The notes under the pieces were generated by a model. That model was given only the letters and a program-made list of their open reading frames with translations. It ran no database searches and had not been told where the DNA came from. From Moritella sp. JT01 (GTDB lineage: Bacteria; Pseudomonadota; Gammaproteobacteria; Enterobacterales; Moritellaceae): a stretch of DNA of 64,000 bases. The translations under genes were made by a program, and so were the position numbers. Each line of letters opens with the position of its first letter. Position 1 is the first letter of the stretch. Location of the stretch: the NCBI RefSeq assembly GCF_001574435.1, contig NZ_LOCN01000019.1:73472-137471 (forward strand), written 5' to 3'. Shown in pieces: positions 25,112-35,239 of this stretch.

Positions 25112-26413
25112 TTATTCATAATAGGCATCGGGGCGTGCACCTCCATAGTAGCTATACAACCTTGGCAAGGCTGCTAAAATTTCACCTTTTTGCGGTGCAT
25201 AGGGATTATTTGTTTTCTCGCTGTCTTGAAGATATTCCGCCATACCAAACAAGTAATGCTGATTAAGTAAATGACCCCAAGCCTCACCACCTTGTTTTTC
25301 ATATACAGCACCATCAATCTCGATAATATCGCTACCATCTTCTCGCAGTGGTGATAGCACGCCTAACCTCGCAACCAAGTCAAATTGATTAGCAAAATTT
25401 TCAATGTAAGGTAGGCTAATCAACTCCCCTTTGCTATTGGTAGAGTGACAAACATAATTCATTTTATCGGCACAATTAGCAAAAGTATAAACCTCTAGCT
25501 TTTTCATCATGCTTACCAAATAAGAATCAAGTTCATCATTGGTAAAGGTAAAAATAGCCTCCATCCAAAATATATCAAATGCCAAACGTTCTAAATTATT
25601 CAACTGCAGTGTTAACTGCATTTCAGGTGCTTGATGCACGATTTTAATTTGGCTGATACTTTTCTGTAATGTCCGCAGTACATTCGCAGTAATGATCGTA
25701 CCTTGTGAATGACACAATAATACGACCCTTTCTTTAGCAGGATCTTTCAAGGCTTCCAATACTGCAATTGTCGCCTTAACCGCTGGTTCTGTCATCGATT
25801 GTTCATCATCAAGATTCGGGTTGGTTTTAAACACTTTACCCGTTACACATTGTACTAAATCTAAGATTGTCGAATCAGTTTGATTATGTACAACTGTCAA
25901 TGGGCGCTTGAATAACTGACTAAGTAGCTCAGCGTTCATCATAGCTACATCTTCGTTCGTCGCGATACCATTAACATAGATCCACTGTTCATTGATAAAT
26001 GAGGTGACGCTTGCTAGCGGGTCTGCTTGTTGAAAATAATGACTTGGTCGCCAAAACAGATTTTGTACTACAGGTGGTAATAACGTTCTAGCCCAAGGAC
26101 CTGGTCCATGCGGAAATGCTGGCACTAGGGTATCAACTAAATAATTCGCTGTCCTTATTGGTCGCCAAAAATCAATAATGTTAAATTCAGAATGTTTTTT
26201 GTGTGGTGGGATCCAAGTACGAATAGGGCCAAATATAGATTGTGTATATAAAGGGGGGAAAAAATTCAATGCTTGAAATAGTACTTTCGCGACAATTTCA
26301 TAATCGTTATACGCTGTCGGTTCATCAATTTTTAATACTGGCTCTATAATTTTAGATATTTGGGGATCTAAGGTTTCCTTTTTAGCCACTGTTTGTTTAA
26401 CGCTATTTGGCAT
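25112..26413 (-). CDS. Alpha/beta-hydrolase-like protein, 433 residues
   Basis: I do not recognise a named family. The segment RVVLLCHSQGTIITANVL (about residues 230-248) is a nucleophile elbow in which Ser lies between His and Gln (HSQG), as in lipase/PGAP1-like alpha/beta hydrolases. The N-terminal third is Pro- and Trp-rich (FGPIRTWIPPHKKHSEFNIID in blocks), and NGIATNEDVAMMNAELLSQLF resembles the strand-helix opening of such domains. No signal peptide is present. The ATG has the SD GGAG. A lipase or esterase of unknown substrate is the best guess. Confidence 0.6.
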   Translation of the reverse strand: MPNSVKQTVAKKETLDPQISKIIEPVLKIDEPTAYNDYEIVAKVLFQALNFFPPLYTQSIFGPIRTWIPPHKKHSEFNIIDFWRPIRTANYLVDTLVPAFPHGPGPWARTLLPPVVQNLFWRPSHYFQQADPLASVTSFINEQWIYVNGIATNEDVAMMNAELLSQLFKRPLTVVHNQTDSTILDLVQCVTGKVFKTNPNLDDEQSMTEPAVKATIAVLEALKDPAKERVVLLCHSQGTIITANVLRTLQKSISQIKIVHQAPEMQLTLQLNNLERLAFDIFWMEAIFTFTNDELDSYLVSMMKKLEVYTFANCADKMNYVCHSTNSKGELISLPYIENFANQFDLVARLGVLSPLREDGSDIIEIDGAVYEKQGGEAWGHLLNQHYLFGMAEYLQDSEKTNNPYAPQKGEILAALPRLYSYYGGARPDAYYE

Positions 26414-26775
26414 AATGCACTCCTTGCGATTACTTATAATGTATTAGCACGTACAACATAACCGACACTATTCCTTGTCTTTCACAGCTGAGTTAAGCTC
26501 ACTATCAACGCTAACTAATTATTTTAACAGGTCCAAGTCATGCATATAATTCCCGCTATTATTATAAACATTTTTAAAAATCTTGTGAGCTAGTACTTAT
26601 ATGGAAAGCTAAAATGTGACCTAGGACTTTCCATTTATTGGCGCTGAGACATAGACTAGTTACAGCATGAATTATTCAGCTATGATTACAGGTATGCCTA
26701 TGTATCTTCAGGATCTCGCGCGATTTAAAATCACCTTACTCGCTTTTTATCAATGCCAACTACGTGGATGTTGCA
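26414..26775. other. Divergent intergenic region before the hybrid kinase
   Basis: About 360 bp hold the two divergent promoters. GGAAAG (26603-26608) and CTTTCC (26627-26632) form a weak inverted pair. A 41-codon frame from 26667 overlaps the kinase start but has no SD and is not counted as a gene. Confidence 0.4.
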
Positions 26776-29088
26776 ATGTTACTCAAGAATAAGATCGCAT
26801 TATCATTTATCGGTTTAATTTTATTTTTTTGGTTAACAACGACGGGCATCATGTTTTATAGCATGCAAAAGCAGTTTGAGATAAATACCGGATTACATTT
26901 ACAACATAATGTTGAGAACGCAGCAAAGAAAGTCGATAACTTTATGCTTAAAGTACAGCTTAACTTTGAGCTACTCAGTAAAAGTCCGCTGTTCGCACTT
27001 GCCGATTATGTCGAAATAACCAATCATTTTGAAGACATCATTGACACCTATCCTCATTACAAATCAATATATTACGTAGACGTAAAAGGAAAAATCATTG
27101 CGGCATCAGAAAGCCACACAATTAACGACAATATTTTTTCCTATGCCGAAAACATAAAAAATGAATTTAATAAGGCACTCGCCGATCCATCCCATGCATA
27201 TATTTCTCCTTTAACGCACTTAGGTGGTGAAACTAATAACCACTTTCAGCAACGACATTTTGATTTTAAATTTGTCAGTGCAGTATTCGATCCTCGATCA
27301 GCGGAAGTCATCGGGGTTTTAGTCAGTGAAGTTAATATCACCGAATTATTCGATATCGTTGCTGACATAGACCAACAAACAATTGGAGATGAATATGCCT
27401 ATTTAGTCGATGACCCAGGGAATGTCTTGATCACAACAGATCCTAATATGCGTTTATTAAGCCCACACAAAGACTTCGCAATTGAATCACTACAAGCCAA
27501 GCTCGAAGGAGATATGGATGGTTATGCTATCTACAACAATGCCGATAATCGTAAGGTTATTTCTGGTTACGCCGATTTAGGTGAATACGGTGCCGAGATG
27601 ACTGGCGACTGGTCTTTATTGGCCACGGCGCCTTATGACACAATCATGGTTCCACTATTTGATCTGTTTTATAAATTACTCTTTCTCGTGTCTTTATGCA
27701 TCCCTATTGTGGCTTGGATAAGTTATGTGATTGCTAAAAATATTACTGGTCCACTCACTGACTTGACTAAATTGGCGAACAATATTGGTAAGGGTGATTT
27801 TATCGATAAATTACTGATTGATCGCAATTGCGAAGTGGCCACCCTCGGCAATGCATTACTCAATATGAGCCATTCTTTAGAGCATAAAACGCTAGAATTA
27901 CAAGAAGCCGTGGATCATGCCCGCCGCAGTGAAAAATCAAAAACCCGCTTTCTGGCAAATATGAGTCATGAGATCCGAACCCCTATGAACGGTGTGTTAG
28001 GTATGGGGCAAATTCTAACTAAAACTCAACTTACTGAAGAACAAAACACCCACCTAAAAACCATTATGGATTCGGGTAATCACATGATGGCATTACTCAA
28101 TGATATTCTGGACTTTTCTAAAATCGAAGAAGGCCAATTAGATCTAGAGAACGCAAACTTTAATCTATCCGACATTGCAGGCTCTTTAGCTAGCACTTAT
28201 TACACACTCGGTATAGAAAAAGGCATTATATTCAAAGTGATTAATAATTTAGAACACAATAGTTGGTACTTAGGTGATAAAGCCAGAATCAGGCAAATCT
28301 TGTTTAATCTGGTTAATAACGCACTTAAATTCACTAAACAAGGGGGTGTTACCGTCTCTTTTAATGAAACAAAAGTGGAAGGTAATATACACACCATTTC
28401 CATTGCCGTCAGTGACTCTGGAATTGGTATTGATCGCTCACGAATTACAGCCATTTTTGACCCATTTACACAAGAAGAATCCTCAACAACCCGACAGTTC
28501 GGTGGAACCGGGTTAGGCTTATCGATTGTTAAACAATTACTTAATTTAATGGACGGTAATATCAAACTAGAAAGCATTAAAGGACAAGGCTCAACATTTA
28601 CAGTCGAAATTCCATTAGAGTGCGGCGAAGAAACAAAAATTGTTACCCCACTTAACCATGACATTACTGATTTTGCCGGCTTACATGTACTGATAGCCGA
28701 AGACAACAAAGTAAACCAACTTGTTCTGTCTTCATTCTTGAAACTCAGGCAAATCAGCAGTGATATTGTTGAAAATGGCGCTCAGGCAATTGCAAAAGTA
28801 CAGACTCAGCATTACGATTTGATATTAATGGATAATCATATGCCTGTTATGAATGGTATTGATGCGATAAGCGCTATACGTACATTACCACTCGATATTG
28901 CAACTTTACCCATATTTGCCTGTACTGCGGATGCCTACGAGGACACACGTATCCACATGCTTAACGCAGGTGCAGACTACGTATTAACAAAACCATTAAA
29001 AGAAGAGGCGCTACTATCAGCTCTCATCCAGTTGAACAACCGCAACGGCTTACTTTTAAACAGCCCACGCTTAACACCCTCCGCTTGA
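26776..29088 (+). CDS. Hybrid sensor histidine kinase with receiver domain
   Basis: A 770-residue inner-membrane kinase. TM1 is near residues 8-26, followed by a large periplasmic sensor of dCACHE type (with [20 protein letters not shown]), TM2 near 298-320, HAMP ([22 protein letters not shown]), a HisKA domain with the phosphorylated His in [15 protein letters not shown], an HATPase with N box LVNNALKFT and G boxes DSGIGI and GGTGLGLSI, and a C-terminal receiver with Asp in [13 protein letters not shown]. No response regulator follows immediately. I start at the ATG at 26776; an in-frame GTG four codons earlier is possible. Confidence 0.88.
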   Translation: MLLKNKIALSFIGLILFFWLTTTGIMFYSMQKQFEINTGLHLQHNVENAAKKVDNFMLKVQLNFELLSKSPLFALADYVEITNHFEDIIDTYPHYKSIYYVDVKGKIIAASESHTINDNIFSYAENIKNEFNKALADPSHAYISPLTHLGGETNNHFQQRHFDFKFVSAVFDPRSAEVIGVLVSEVNITELFDIVADIDQQTIGDEYAYLVDDPGNVLITTDPNMRLLSPHKDFAIESLQAKLEGDMDGYAIYNNADNRKVISGYADLGEYGAEMTGDWSLLATAPYDTIMVPLFDLFYKLLFLVSLCIPIVAWISYVIAKNITGPLTDLTKLANNIGKGDFIDKLLIDRNCEVATLGNALLNMSHSLEHKTLELQEAVDHARRSEKSKTRFLANMSHEIRTPMNGVLGMGQILTKTQLTEEQNTHLKTIMDSGNHMMALLNDILDFSKIEEGQLDLENANFNLSDIAGSLASTYYTLGIEKGIIFKVINNLEHNSWYLGDKARIRQILFNLVNNALKFTKQGGVTVSFNETKVEGNIHTISIAVSDSGIGIDRSRITAIFDPFTQEESSTTRQFGGTGLGLSIVKQLLNLMDGNIKLESIKGQGSTFTVEIPLECGEETKIVTPLNHDITDFAGLHVLIAEDNKVNQLVLSSFLKLRQISSDIVENGAQAIAKVQTQHYDLILMDNHMPVMNGIDAISAIRTLPLDIATLPIFACTADAYEDTRIHMLNAGADYVLTKPLKEEALLSALIQLNNRNGLLLNSPRLTPSA

Positions 29089-29345
29089 TATTTCATTGCA
29101 GGCTCATCAATAATCGTCTCTAAAGATAATTGATGAAACCGCATAAAAGTACTGTAAATAACACGGTAGTGAGCCACCACTGATGAACTGTATTTAGTTT
29201 GTTAACACTCAGCATGCCTCACTCAACGGTTCACCCACAAAAGAAGAAATCAACAAAAACCTAAAAATCAACAGCTTATAAAATACCGTACCATATTTAC
29301 TCATTTAAAAGAGAATAAATACTTGCAAATCTCACAACAAAACAC

Positions 29346-29365
29346 TACTGTATGTATAACCACTG
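29346..29365. promoter_or_regulatory. Putative LexA (SOS) box
   Basis: TACTGTATGTATAACCACTG matches the enterobacterial LexA consensus at 15 of 20 positions by my count; the second CAG reads CAC. It lies 24 bp upstream of the ATG at 29389, where a repressor site would block transcription of the SulA-like gene. A by-eye match only. Confidence 0.5.
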
Positions 29366-29388
29366 GATATAAAAACAGGTACGTGACT

Positions 29389-29754
29389 ATGCAAACTAAA
29401 TCTTTTATGTATAACGCAGATACTTCTACACAAAATAAGACTTTTATTAATGTTGATGACGCTATAATTAAAGAAAACCATGGTCACTGGACTGCAATCA
29501 TTGCACCGCCAATGACACTGACTGCCGCATTGCTATTACAACATGGCATTAGCGCAGATAGTGCATTAATAATCCATAAAGCGAAAGTGAACAATAAATT
29601 TCATACTCTATTAAAAGCAGCTCAAAGCCCAACTATCTCCGCAATTGTGACCTGGGATGACGAGCTAACAACTGACGAAATATTTCAAGTTAAAGCAACG
29701 ATGAAGGCGTATAACACTAAGTGTGTGATACAGAGCAACAAAAAATTACACTAA
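29389..29754 (+). CDS. SulA-like cell-division inhibitor
   Basis: A 121-residue protein whose C-terminal 85 residues follow the SulA pattern: GHWTAIIAPPMTLTAALLLQHGISADSALIIH, then ISAIVTWDDELTTDEIFQVKATM and KCVIQS (in blocks), aligning by eye with E. coli SulA W-L-P...L......GL...V..I and S-VV-W.....L...E. SulA blocks FtsZ after DNA damage. The N-terminus is shorter than in E. coli (169 residues). A LexA-like box upstream supports SOS control. I start at the ATG at 29389; an in-frame TTG at 29323 would overlap that box. The alternative is an unrelated small protein. Confidence 0.6.
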   Translation: MQTKSFMYNADTSTQNKTFINVDDAIIKENHGHWTAIIAPPMTLTAALLLQHGISADSALIIHKAKVNNKFHTLLKAAQSPTISAIVTWDDELTTDEIFQVKATMKAYNTKCVIQSNKKLH

Positions 29755-29830
29755 CTAAACAGATACTTGCTATATTTAGTTATCTGAACCGTATTTATCG
29801 GACAACGACTAAAAAGAGCAAGGACTGCCG

Positions 29831-30757
29831 ATGAAGATCCTCATAATCGATGACTCCAAGATCGAACGACTAATTATTCGATCTTACCTACAACATCTTA
29901 ATCACGAAGTCTTCGACGCAGAAAATGGTGAAACGGGCATCGCACTATTTTCAAAGTGTAATCCAGATATTGTGTTGCTGGGTGTTGTGATGATAGGTAT
30001 TAACGGTTATCAAGTAGCAAAACAAATTAGGCAAGAGTTTACTGATTGGGTGCCCATTATATTTCTCAGTGGTAAAACTGAACCAGAAGATATCATGATT
30101 GGTATTGAAGCCGGTGGTGATGACTACTTACCAAAACCCATTCAGAAACAAATACTCATTGCTAAAATGACTGCGATGGAACGTATTGCAGCAATGCGTT
30201 CACAACTATTAAAAACCAAGAATGATTTGGAATTGGCAAATGAAGAATTAGAGCGCCTGGCCACGCTTGATGGCTTAACTGGTATTGCAAATCGTAGACA
30301 CCTAGATGCGCTATTTTCAAAAGAGCTATCCCGTGCGAAACGCCATGCTCAACCCCTCACCTTTATTCTTGCTGATATAGACTTCTTTAAAATATACAAT
30401 GATCACTACGGTCACGTCCAAGGTGATGAGTGCTTAAAATCGGTCGCATCCACACTTAATAAGTCCCTGCGAAGACCCTCCGAGTTAGTCGCCCGTTATG
30501 GGGGTGAAGAGTTCTGTATGTTATTACCAAATACAGATACAAAGGGCGCTAAATTAGTTGCTGAAAAACTCGTTAATGTAGTGAGATCATTAGAGATTCG
30601 ACATGCAGGCATTAATGAACATGCCATAATCACAATGAGTTTTGGTGTAGTGAGTGTCATTCCGGATAGGAAACTAACGGTAAAAAGCTTAATGCAGCAA
30701 GCAGATCGAAAATTATATCAAGCGAAGAAAAATGGCCGAGACCAGTGGGTTATATAA
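29831..30757 (+). CDS. Diguanylate cyclase with degenerate receiver domain
   Basis: A 308-residue cytosolic protein: receiver domain (1-120), short coiled linker, and GGDEF domain (about 145-308). The cyclase site is intact (ARYGGEEFCMLLP), so it should make c-di-GMP. The inhibitory I-site five residues before it reads RPSE and not RxxD. In the receiver the acidic pair (IIDDSK, Asp7/Asp8), Ser80 and Lys102 (LPKPI) are kept, but the phospho-acceptor position reads LLGVVMIGING, Gly51 in place of Asp. Activation by phosphorylation is therefore unlikely. The ATG has a good SD (AAGGA). It follows the SulA-like gene by 76 bp. Confidence 0.88.
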   Translation: MKILIIDDSKIERLIIRSYLQHLNHEVFDAENGETGIALFSKCNPDIVLLGVVMIGINGYQVAKQIRQEFTDWVPIIFLSGKTEPEDIMIGIEAGGDDYLPKPIQKQILIAKMTAMERIAAMRSQLLKTKNDLELANEELERLATLDGLTGIANRRHLDALFSKELSRAKRHAQPLTFILADIDFFKIYNDHYGHVQGDECLKSVASTLNKSLRRPSELVARYGGEEFCMLLPNTDTKGAKLVAEKLVNVVRSLEIRHAGINEHAIITMSFGVVSVIPDRKLTVKSLMQQADRKLYQAKKNGRDQWVI

Positions 30758-30762
30758 ACAAA

Positions 30763-30788
30763 AGAGAAGCCATATAGCTTCCCTTCTT
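30763..30788. terminator. Weak terminator between GGDEF gene and hrpA
   Basis: GAAGC (30766-30770) pairs with GCTTC (30777-30781), extended by A/C-mismatched AAG/CTT, and CCTTCTT follows on the plus strand. It would end the GGDEF transcript; the stem is short, so confidence is low. Confidence 0.35.
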
Positions 30789-30825
30789 CATTATAACAGA
30801 CCAGGTCTAAATAGAATTAAGTCGA

Positions 30826-33800
30826 CTACAAACTCGCTTTAAACTCTGCAAATGCGATTTTTACGCGCTTAATCGATACCGGATAACTGGTCCCTAATTG
30901 TTGAGCAAATAACGATACACGTAGCTCTTCTAACATCCAACGCAGTTTTAATAACTCACTTTGTTGTGCAAGTGTTAGTCGCGGCATCTTAGTTAACTGA
31001 ACATAAATTTCCAATAACGGCTGCACTTCAACTGAATGGCCACGGTCACGAATAGGATCAATCTTAAGCTTATTTAATCGATGTTCAATCGCAGCAATGT
31101 AACGTTGTACATCTGCTAATTTTTTAACACCTGTATTGGTCACAAAACCACTGTAAATAAGCTTCGCTAATTGGGCTTTGATATCACCATTAGCCACGAT
31201 CATATCAAGCGATACTTTACCTTTAATCTGCTTATGCACTTGATGCGCGGCAGTGAGAATCTTCTCAACTTGCTTCGCAACTTCAACGGTTTCATCTGCA
31301 ATGTTGGCACGAACCCGTTCTTTTAATACTTCAAAGCTATCGGCATCACTCGGTGCAGGCTCTTTTTCGATGATGTTATCAACAGCACAAGAAATACAAT
31401 CGTGGATCAGATCAGTCACTTTACCAAACGGATTGAAATACAGCCCGAGTTTCGCTTTATTTGGTAGTTTCTGTTCAAGGTATTTAATCGGTGATGGTAC
31501 ATTAAGTAAAATCAAACGACGTAAACCCGCTTTCGCAGCAACATCAGCGTCTTCTTGGTGATCAAACAACTTAATTTCAACCGATTTTTTGTTATCAACT
31601 AAAGCGGGATACGCTTTAACTTCATAACCACCATGCTTTTGTTTAAATTCAGTCGGTAAATGACCAAAGTCCCACGTAATAAGATCTTTCTTCTCAATAC
31701 CTTTGTCAGCCACCTTCACTAAGGTTTCTTGAATATTACCTTGTAGTTGCTGCTTTAATACGCCTAAGTCATCACCAATGCTAATTTTATTTAACTTTTC
31801 ATCAACCACTTTAAAATGCATTTTAAGGTGCGTCGGTAGCGTCAAGTGCTCCCATACATCTAGTTCTAAACGGACACCCGTCATACGCAATAACTGTTTA
31901 TTCAGACTTGCGGCTAATTCACCTTGACTAGGGTCCATATTCTCCAGTGCTGCCCCAGCATAATTTGGCGCAGGTACAAAATTACGGCGCAGTGTTTTTG
32001 GCAACGCCTTAATCATGGTAATGATCAATTCTTCACGTAAAGCAGGGATCTGCCAATCAAAGCCTTGTTCATTAACTTGATTGAGGATCGATAATGGAAT
32101 AATCACCGTGATACCATCTTCAACGGTACCAGGTTCAAAATTGTATTCCAATTTGAATTTAAAGCTGTTTTGACTCCAAAATTCTGGATAGCTATGTGCA
32201 GTTATCGCTTCTGCATTATGCTTCATCAAACGTGCTTGGGTTAACGTTAATAAATCAGGGGTTTGCTTGCTCTCTTTTTTCCACCAGCTATCAAAGTGAC
32301 GACCAGAGCAAACATAGTCAGGAATAATATCAGCATAAAAACCAAATAAATCATCGTCACTAACCAAAATATCACGGCGGCGAGATTTATGTTCTAATGC
32401 ATGAATACGTTCTACTTCCGCCATATTGTGCTTAAAGAACGCATGCTTAGTATTAAATTCACCTTCAACTAGACCACTACGAATAAATATTTCACGGCAT
32501 AATCCAGGATCAATCTGACTGTAGTTCACCATGCGCTTAGCAACAATGACTAAACCATACAAGGTGACTTTTTCAGCTGCGACAACCGCACCACGGCGTT
32601 TTTCCCAATGCGGTTCACTGTATGTTGATTTGTTTAAATGTGGTGCAAGCGGTTCAATCCATTCAGGTTGGATTTTCGCTGCGATACGACCGAACAAACG
32701 TGATGTTTCCACCAGCTCCGCCACCATTACCCATTTAGGCTGTTTTTTAAATAAGCCAGAGCCAGGGAAGATATTAAACTTACTGTTACGCGCACCTAAA
32801 TAATCTTGGTCTTTATCTTTAAAACCAATGTGACTTAACATACCCGCCAATAGCGCTTTATGGATATTATCACTGTTACTGACCTCGCCTTCTTCGTTAA
32901 CTTGAACAGGGTTAACATTAAAGCCGAGTTCTTTCACCACTTGCGACAGCTGCGAGTAAATATCCTGCCACTCACGTACGCGCATATACGCAAGATAGTC
33001 TTTCTTACATAGACGACGGAACTGCGATGAAGATAGCGCATCTTGTTGCTGTTTGACGTAATTCCAAAGGTTCAAGAAAGTGATAAAATCAGATTCTTTA
33101 TCATAGAAACGACGATGTTGTTCATCCGCCGCTTGCTGTTTTTCTATTGGTCGTTCACGTGGGTCTTGAATCGACAATGCCGCCGTAATCACCATCACTT
33201 CATTCAAACAACCATTAGTGTTTGCTTCCATTACCATACGTGCAAGACGTGGATCAATCGGTAATTTAGCCAACGCAATACCGACAGGCGTCAGGCGTTT
33301 ATTATGATCAGCGTTACTGATATCAATAGCGCCTAATTCTTCAAGCAGTTTTAGACCATCGGTAATATTACGGCTATCTGGCGGCTGTACGAATGGAAAA
33401 TTAGCAACATCCCCTAACCCCAATGCATGCATTTTTAAAATAACAGAGGCAAGGTTAGTACGCTGAATCTCAGGATCTGTGAATTCAGGACGGTTATTAA
33501 AATCTTCTTCACTATAAAGTCGAATACAAATACCCGCACTAACACGGCCACAACGCCCCATACGCTGATTTGCACTGGCTTGTGATATAGCCTCAATCGG
33601 CAGGCGTTGCACTTTAGTACGGAAACTATAACGACTGATACGCGCAGTACCTGGATCAATCACATATTTGATACCCGGCACCGTTAATGATGTTTCTGCC
33701 ACGTTTGTCGATAATACAACTCGACGACCAACATGGCTTTGGAAAATACGGTTTTGCTCTGCATTCGTTAAACGCGCATACAAAGGCAGTACTTCAGTAT

Positions 33801-34734
33801 CTCGAAGTTTTAACTTGTTTAATGCATCCGCAGTATCACGGATCTCACGTTCCCCGTTAAGGAACACTAGGATATCCCCAAGGCCTTCGCTCTGCAGTTC
33901 ATCGACTGCATCAACAATACCTTGGATTTGGTCACGTTCGTGCCCGTCTTCTTGTTCTGCTAACGCGTTATAACGCACTTCAACAGGGTAAGTACGACCA
34001 GACACTTCAATCATCGGCGCATTACCAAAGTGCTTAGAAAAACGTTCTGGATCAATAGTCGCTGACGTAATAATCACTTTTAAATCGGGGCGACGGTTAA
34101 GTAATTGTTTTAAATAACCGAGGATAAAATCAATGTTTAAACTACGCTCATGGGCTTCATCAATAATGATCACGTCATATTTACTTAAGAAGCGATCTTG
34201 TTGGATCTCAGCGAGTAAAATACCGTCGGTCATCAGCTTGATGTAACTTTTCTTGCTGACGTTATCGTTAAAACGGATCTTATAACCTACATGCTCACCA
34301 AGCTCTGAATCAAGCTCTTCAGCAATACGATTCGCAACCGTACGCGCCGCAAGTCGTCTTGGCTGTGTATGCCCTATCATGCCATCAATACCTAAACCGA
34401 GGTCGAGACATATTTTAGGGATCTGAGTGGTTTTACCCGAACCAGTTTCGCCTGCAATAATAACCACTTGGTTATTTAAAATAGCATTAGCGATATCATC
34501 ACGCTTTTGACTAATAGGCAGATCTTCAGGATAAGAGACTACTGGTAAGTTATCAATACGCGACTGACGCAGGCTCGACGATGCCGCAATATCTTGCTGC
34601 AGCTTATCGATAGCTTTTTCTTGCTTTTCAGAAGGTAGTTTTTGCGCTGTTTGTAAACGACGTTTAAAATGAAAACGATCGGAATGCATACAGTTAGATA
34701 GCTCAGCCGTCAGGGATTTTAAGATACTCTGCAT
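30826..34734 (-). CDS. hrpA: ATP-dependent RNA helicase HrpA
   Basis: A 1302-residue DEAH-box helicase of the usual HrpA length. Walker A is VVIIAGETGSGKTTQIPKI (about residue 100), the DEAH box is VIIIDEAHERSLN, motif III is ITSATIDPERF, and motif VI is NQRMGRCGRVSAG. The long C-terminal half matches the DUF3418 region of HrpA. It unwinds RNA in the cytosol and is linked to rescue of stalled ribosomes and mRNA processing. It stands alone on the minus strand with a normal start at 34734. No frameshift or missing motif was seen. Confidence 0.97.
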   Translation of the reverse strand: MQSILKSLTAELSNCMHSDRFHFKRRLQTAQKLPSEKQEKAIDKLQQDIAASSSLRQSRIDNLPVVSYPEDLPISQKRDDIANAILNNQVVIIAGETGSGKTTQIPKICLDLGLGIDGMIGHTQPRRLAARTVANRIAEELDSELGEHVGYKIRFNDNVSKKSYIKLMTDGILLAEIQQDRFLSKYDVIIIDEAHERSLNIDFILGYLKQLLNRRPDLKVIITSATIDPERFSKHFGNAPMIEVSGRTYPVEVRYNALAEQEDGHERDQIQGIVDAVDELQSEGLGDILVFLNGEREIRDTADALNKLKLRDTEVLPLYARLTNAEQNRIFQSHVGRRVVLSTNVAETSLTVPGIKYVIDPGTARISRYSFRTKVQRLPIEAISQASANQRMGRCGRVSAGICIRLYSEEDFNNRPEFTDPEIQRTNLASVILKMHALGLGDVANFPFVQPPDSRNITDGLKLLEELGAIDISNADHNKRLTPVGIALAKLPIDPRLARMVMEANTNGCLNEVMVITAALSIQDPRERPIEKQQAADEQHRRFYDKESDFITFLNLWNYVKQQQDALSSSQFRRLCKKDYLAYMRVREWQDIYSQLSQVVKELGFNVNPVQVNEEGEVSNSDNIHKALLAGMLSHIGFKDKDQDYLGARNSKFNIFPGSGLFKKQPKWVMVAELVETSRLFGRIAAKIQPEWIEPLAPHLNKSTYSEPHWEKRRGAVVAAEKVTLYGLVIVAKRMVNYSQIDPGLCREIFIRSGLVEGEFNTKHAFFKHNMAEVERIHALEHKSRRRDILVSDDDLFGFYADIIPDYVCSGRHFDSWWKKESKQTPDLLTLTQARLMKHNAEAITAHSYPEFWSQNSFKFKLEYNFEPGTVEDGITVIIPLSILNQVNEQGFDWQIPALREELIITMIKALPKTLRRNFVPAPNYAGAALENMDPSQGELAASLNKQLLRMTGVRLELDVWEHLTLPTHLKMHFKVVDEKLNKISIGDDLGVLKQQLQGNIQETLVKVADKGIEKKDLITWDFGHLPTEFKQKHGGYEVKAYPALVDNKKSVEIKLFDHQEDADVAAKAGLRRLILLNVPSPIKYLEQKLPNKAKLGLYFNPFGKVTDLIHDCISCAVDNIIEKEPAPSDADSFEVLKERVRANIADETVEVAKQVEKILTAAHQVHKQIKGKVSLDMIVANGDIKAQLAKLIYSGFVTNTGVKKLADVQRYIAAIEHRLNKLKIDPIRDRGHSVEVQPLLEIYVQLTKMPRLTLAQQSELLKLRWMLEELRVSLFAQQLGTSYPVSIKRVKIAFAEFKASL

Positions 34735-35239
34735 AATAGTTAGAAAGCGCCCATTAACTCTAGTTTTAAAAGCGAAATACTATGCCAGTATCTCTAGAAT
34801 TTCAAATGATTATTGAATTTCAAATGAAAAGCACTTCAGTCGCCTCGCTATAACCTCGATTGGTCATCGTTATGGCACATTTTTTAGGCGATTAGTTAAA
34901 CACTGAGCAAATATAAATTTAATTAAATATGGCACAGATTATTTACACTACTTGACATTATGATACGTACAAACCATTAAAATACCACTAAACAGGTAGT
35001 GGATATATGCCTTTACAAGGTGTCACGATTTATTTACAGATACGATAACGATTAACTAATTTACATATGTTTATTCACATACCTTAGCCATTTGATTTTA
35101 AACAGATATTTATTCGATCTAAATCACATCAAAAAGACGCTAAAAAAAATAAAATGCACTCGATTTTCGCTCGAACGAACTTCAAACCCTACAAAATGGT
35201 TATTTAAAACCATCAACACGTTGAAACTCGAGGTTATAA
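34735..35239. other. Intergenic region between hrpA and glpT
   Basis: About 500 bp with no gene found. It holds the divergent promoters. CCACTAAACAGGTAGTGG (35 kb minus about 15 bp) forms a small hairpin, and a CRP-like site lies at 35112-35129. TTCGCTCGAACG nearby resembles a GlpR half site but is too weak to call. Confidence 0.4.
35112..35129. promoter_or_regulatory. Putative CRP site upstream of glpT
   Basis: ATTCGATCTAAATCACAT matches TGTGA-N6-TCACA with one perfect half (TCACA), the common TCTAAA/TCTAGA centre and a degraded left half. It lies about 110 bp before the glpT ATG, a typical activator distance. Catabolite control of glpT is known in E. coli. Confidence 0.45.

Noticed and set aside
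26667-26792. 41-codon frame overlapping the hybrid kinase start
   Set aside because: No SD and overlap with the start of a certain gene.
35160-35185. GlpR operator before glpT
   Set aside because: Only one TTCG/CGAA half resembles the consensus.
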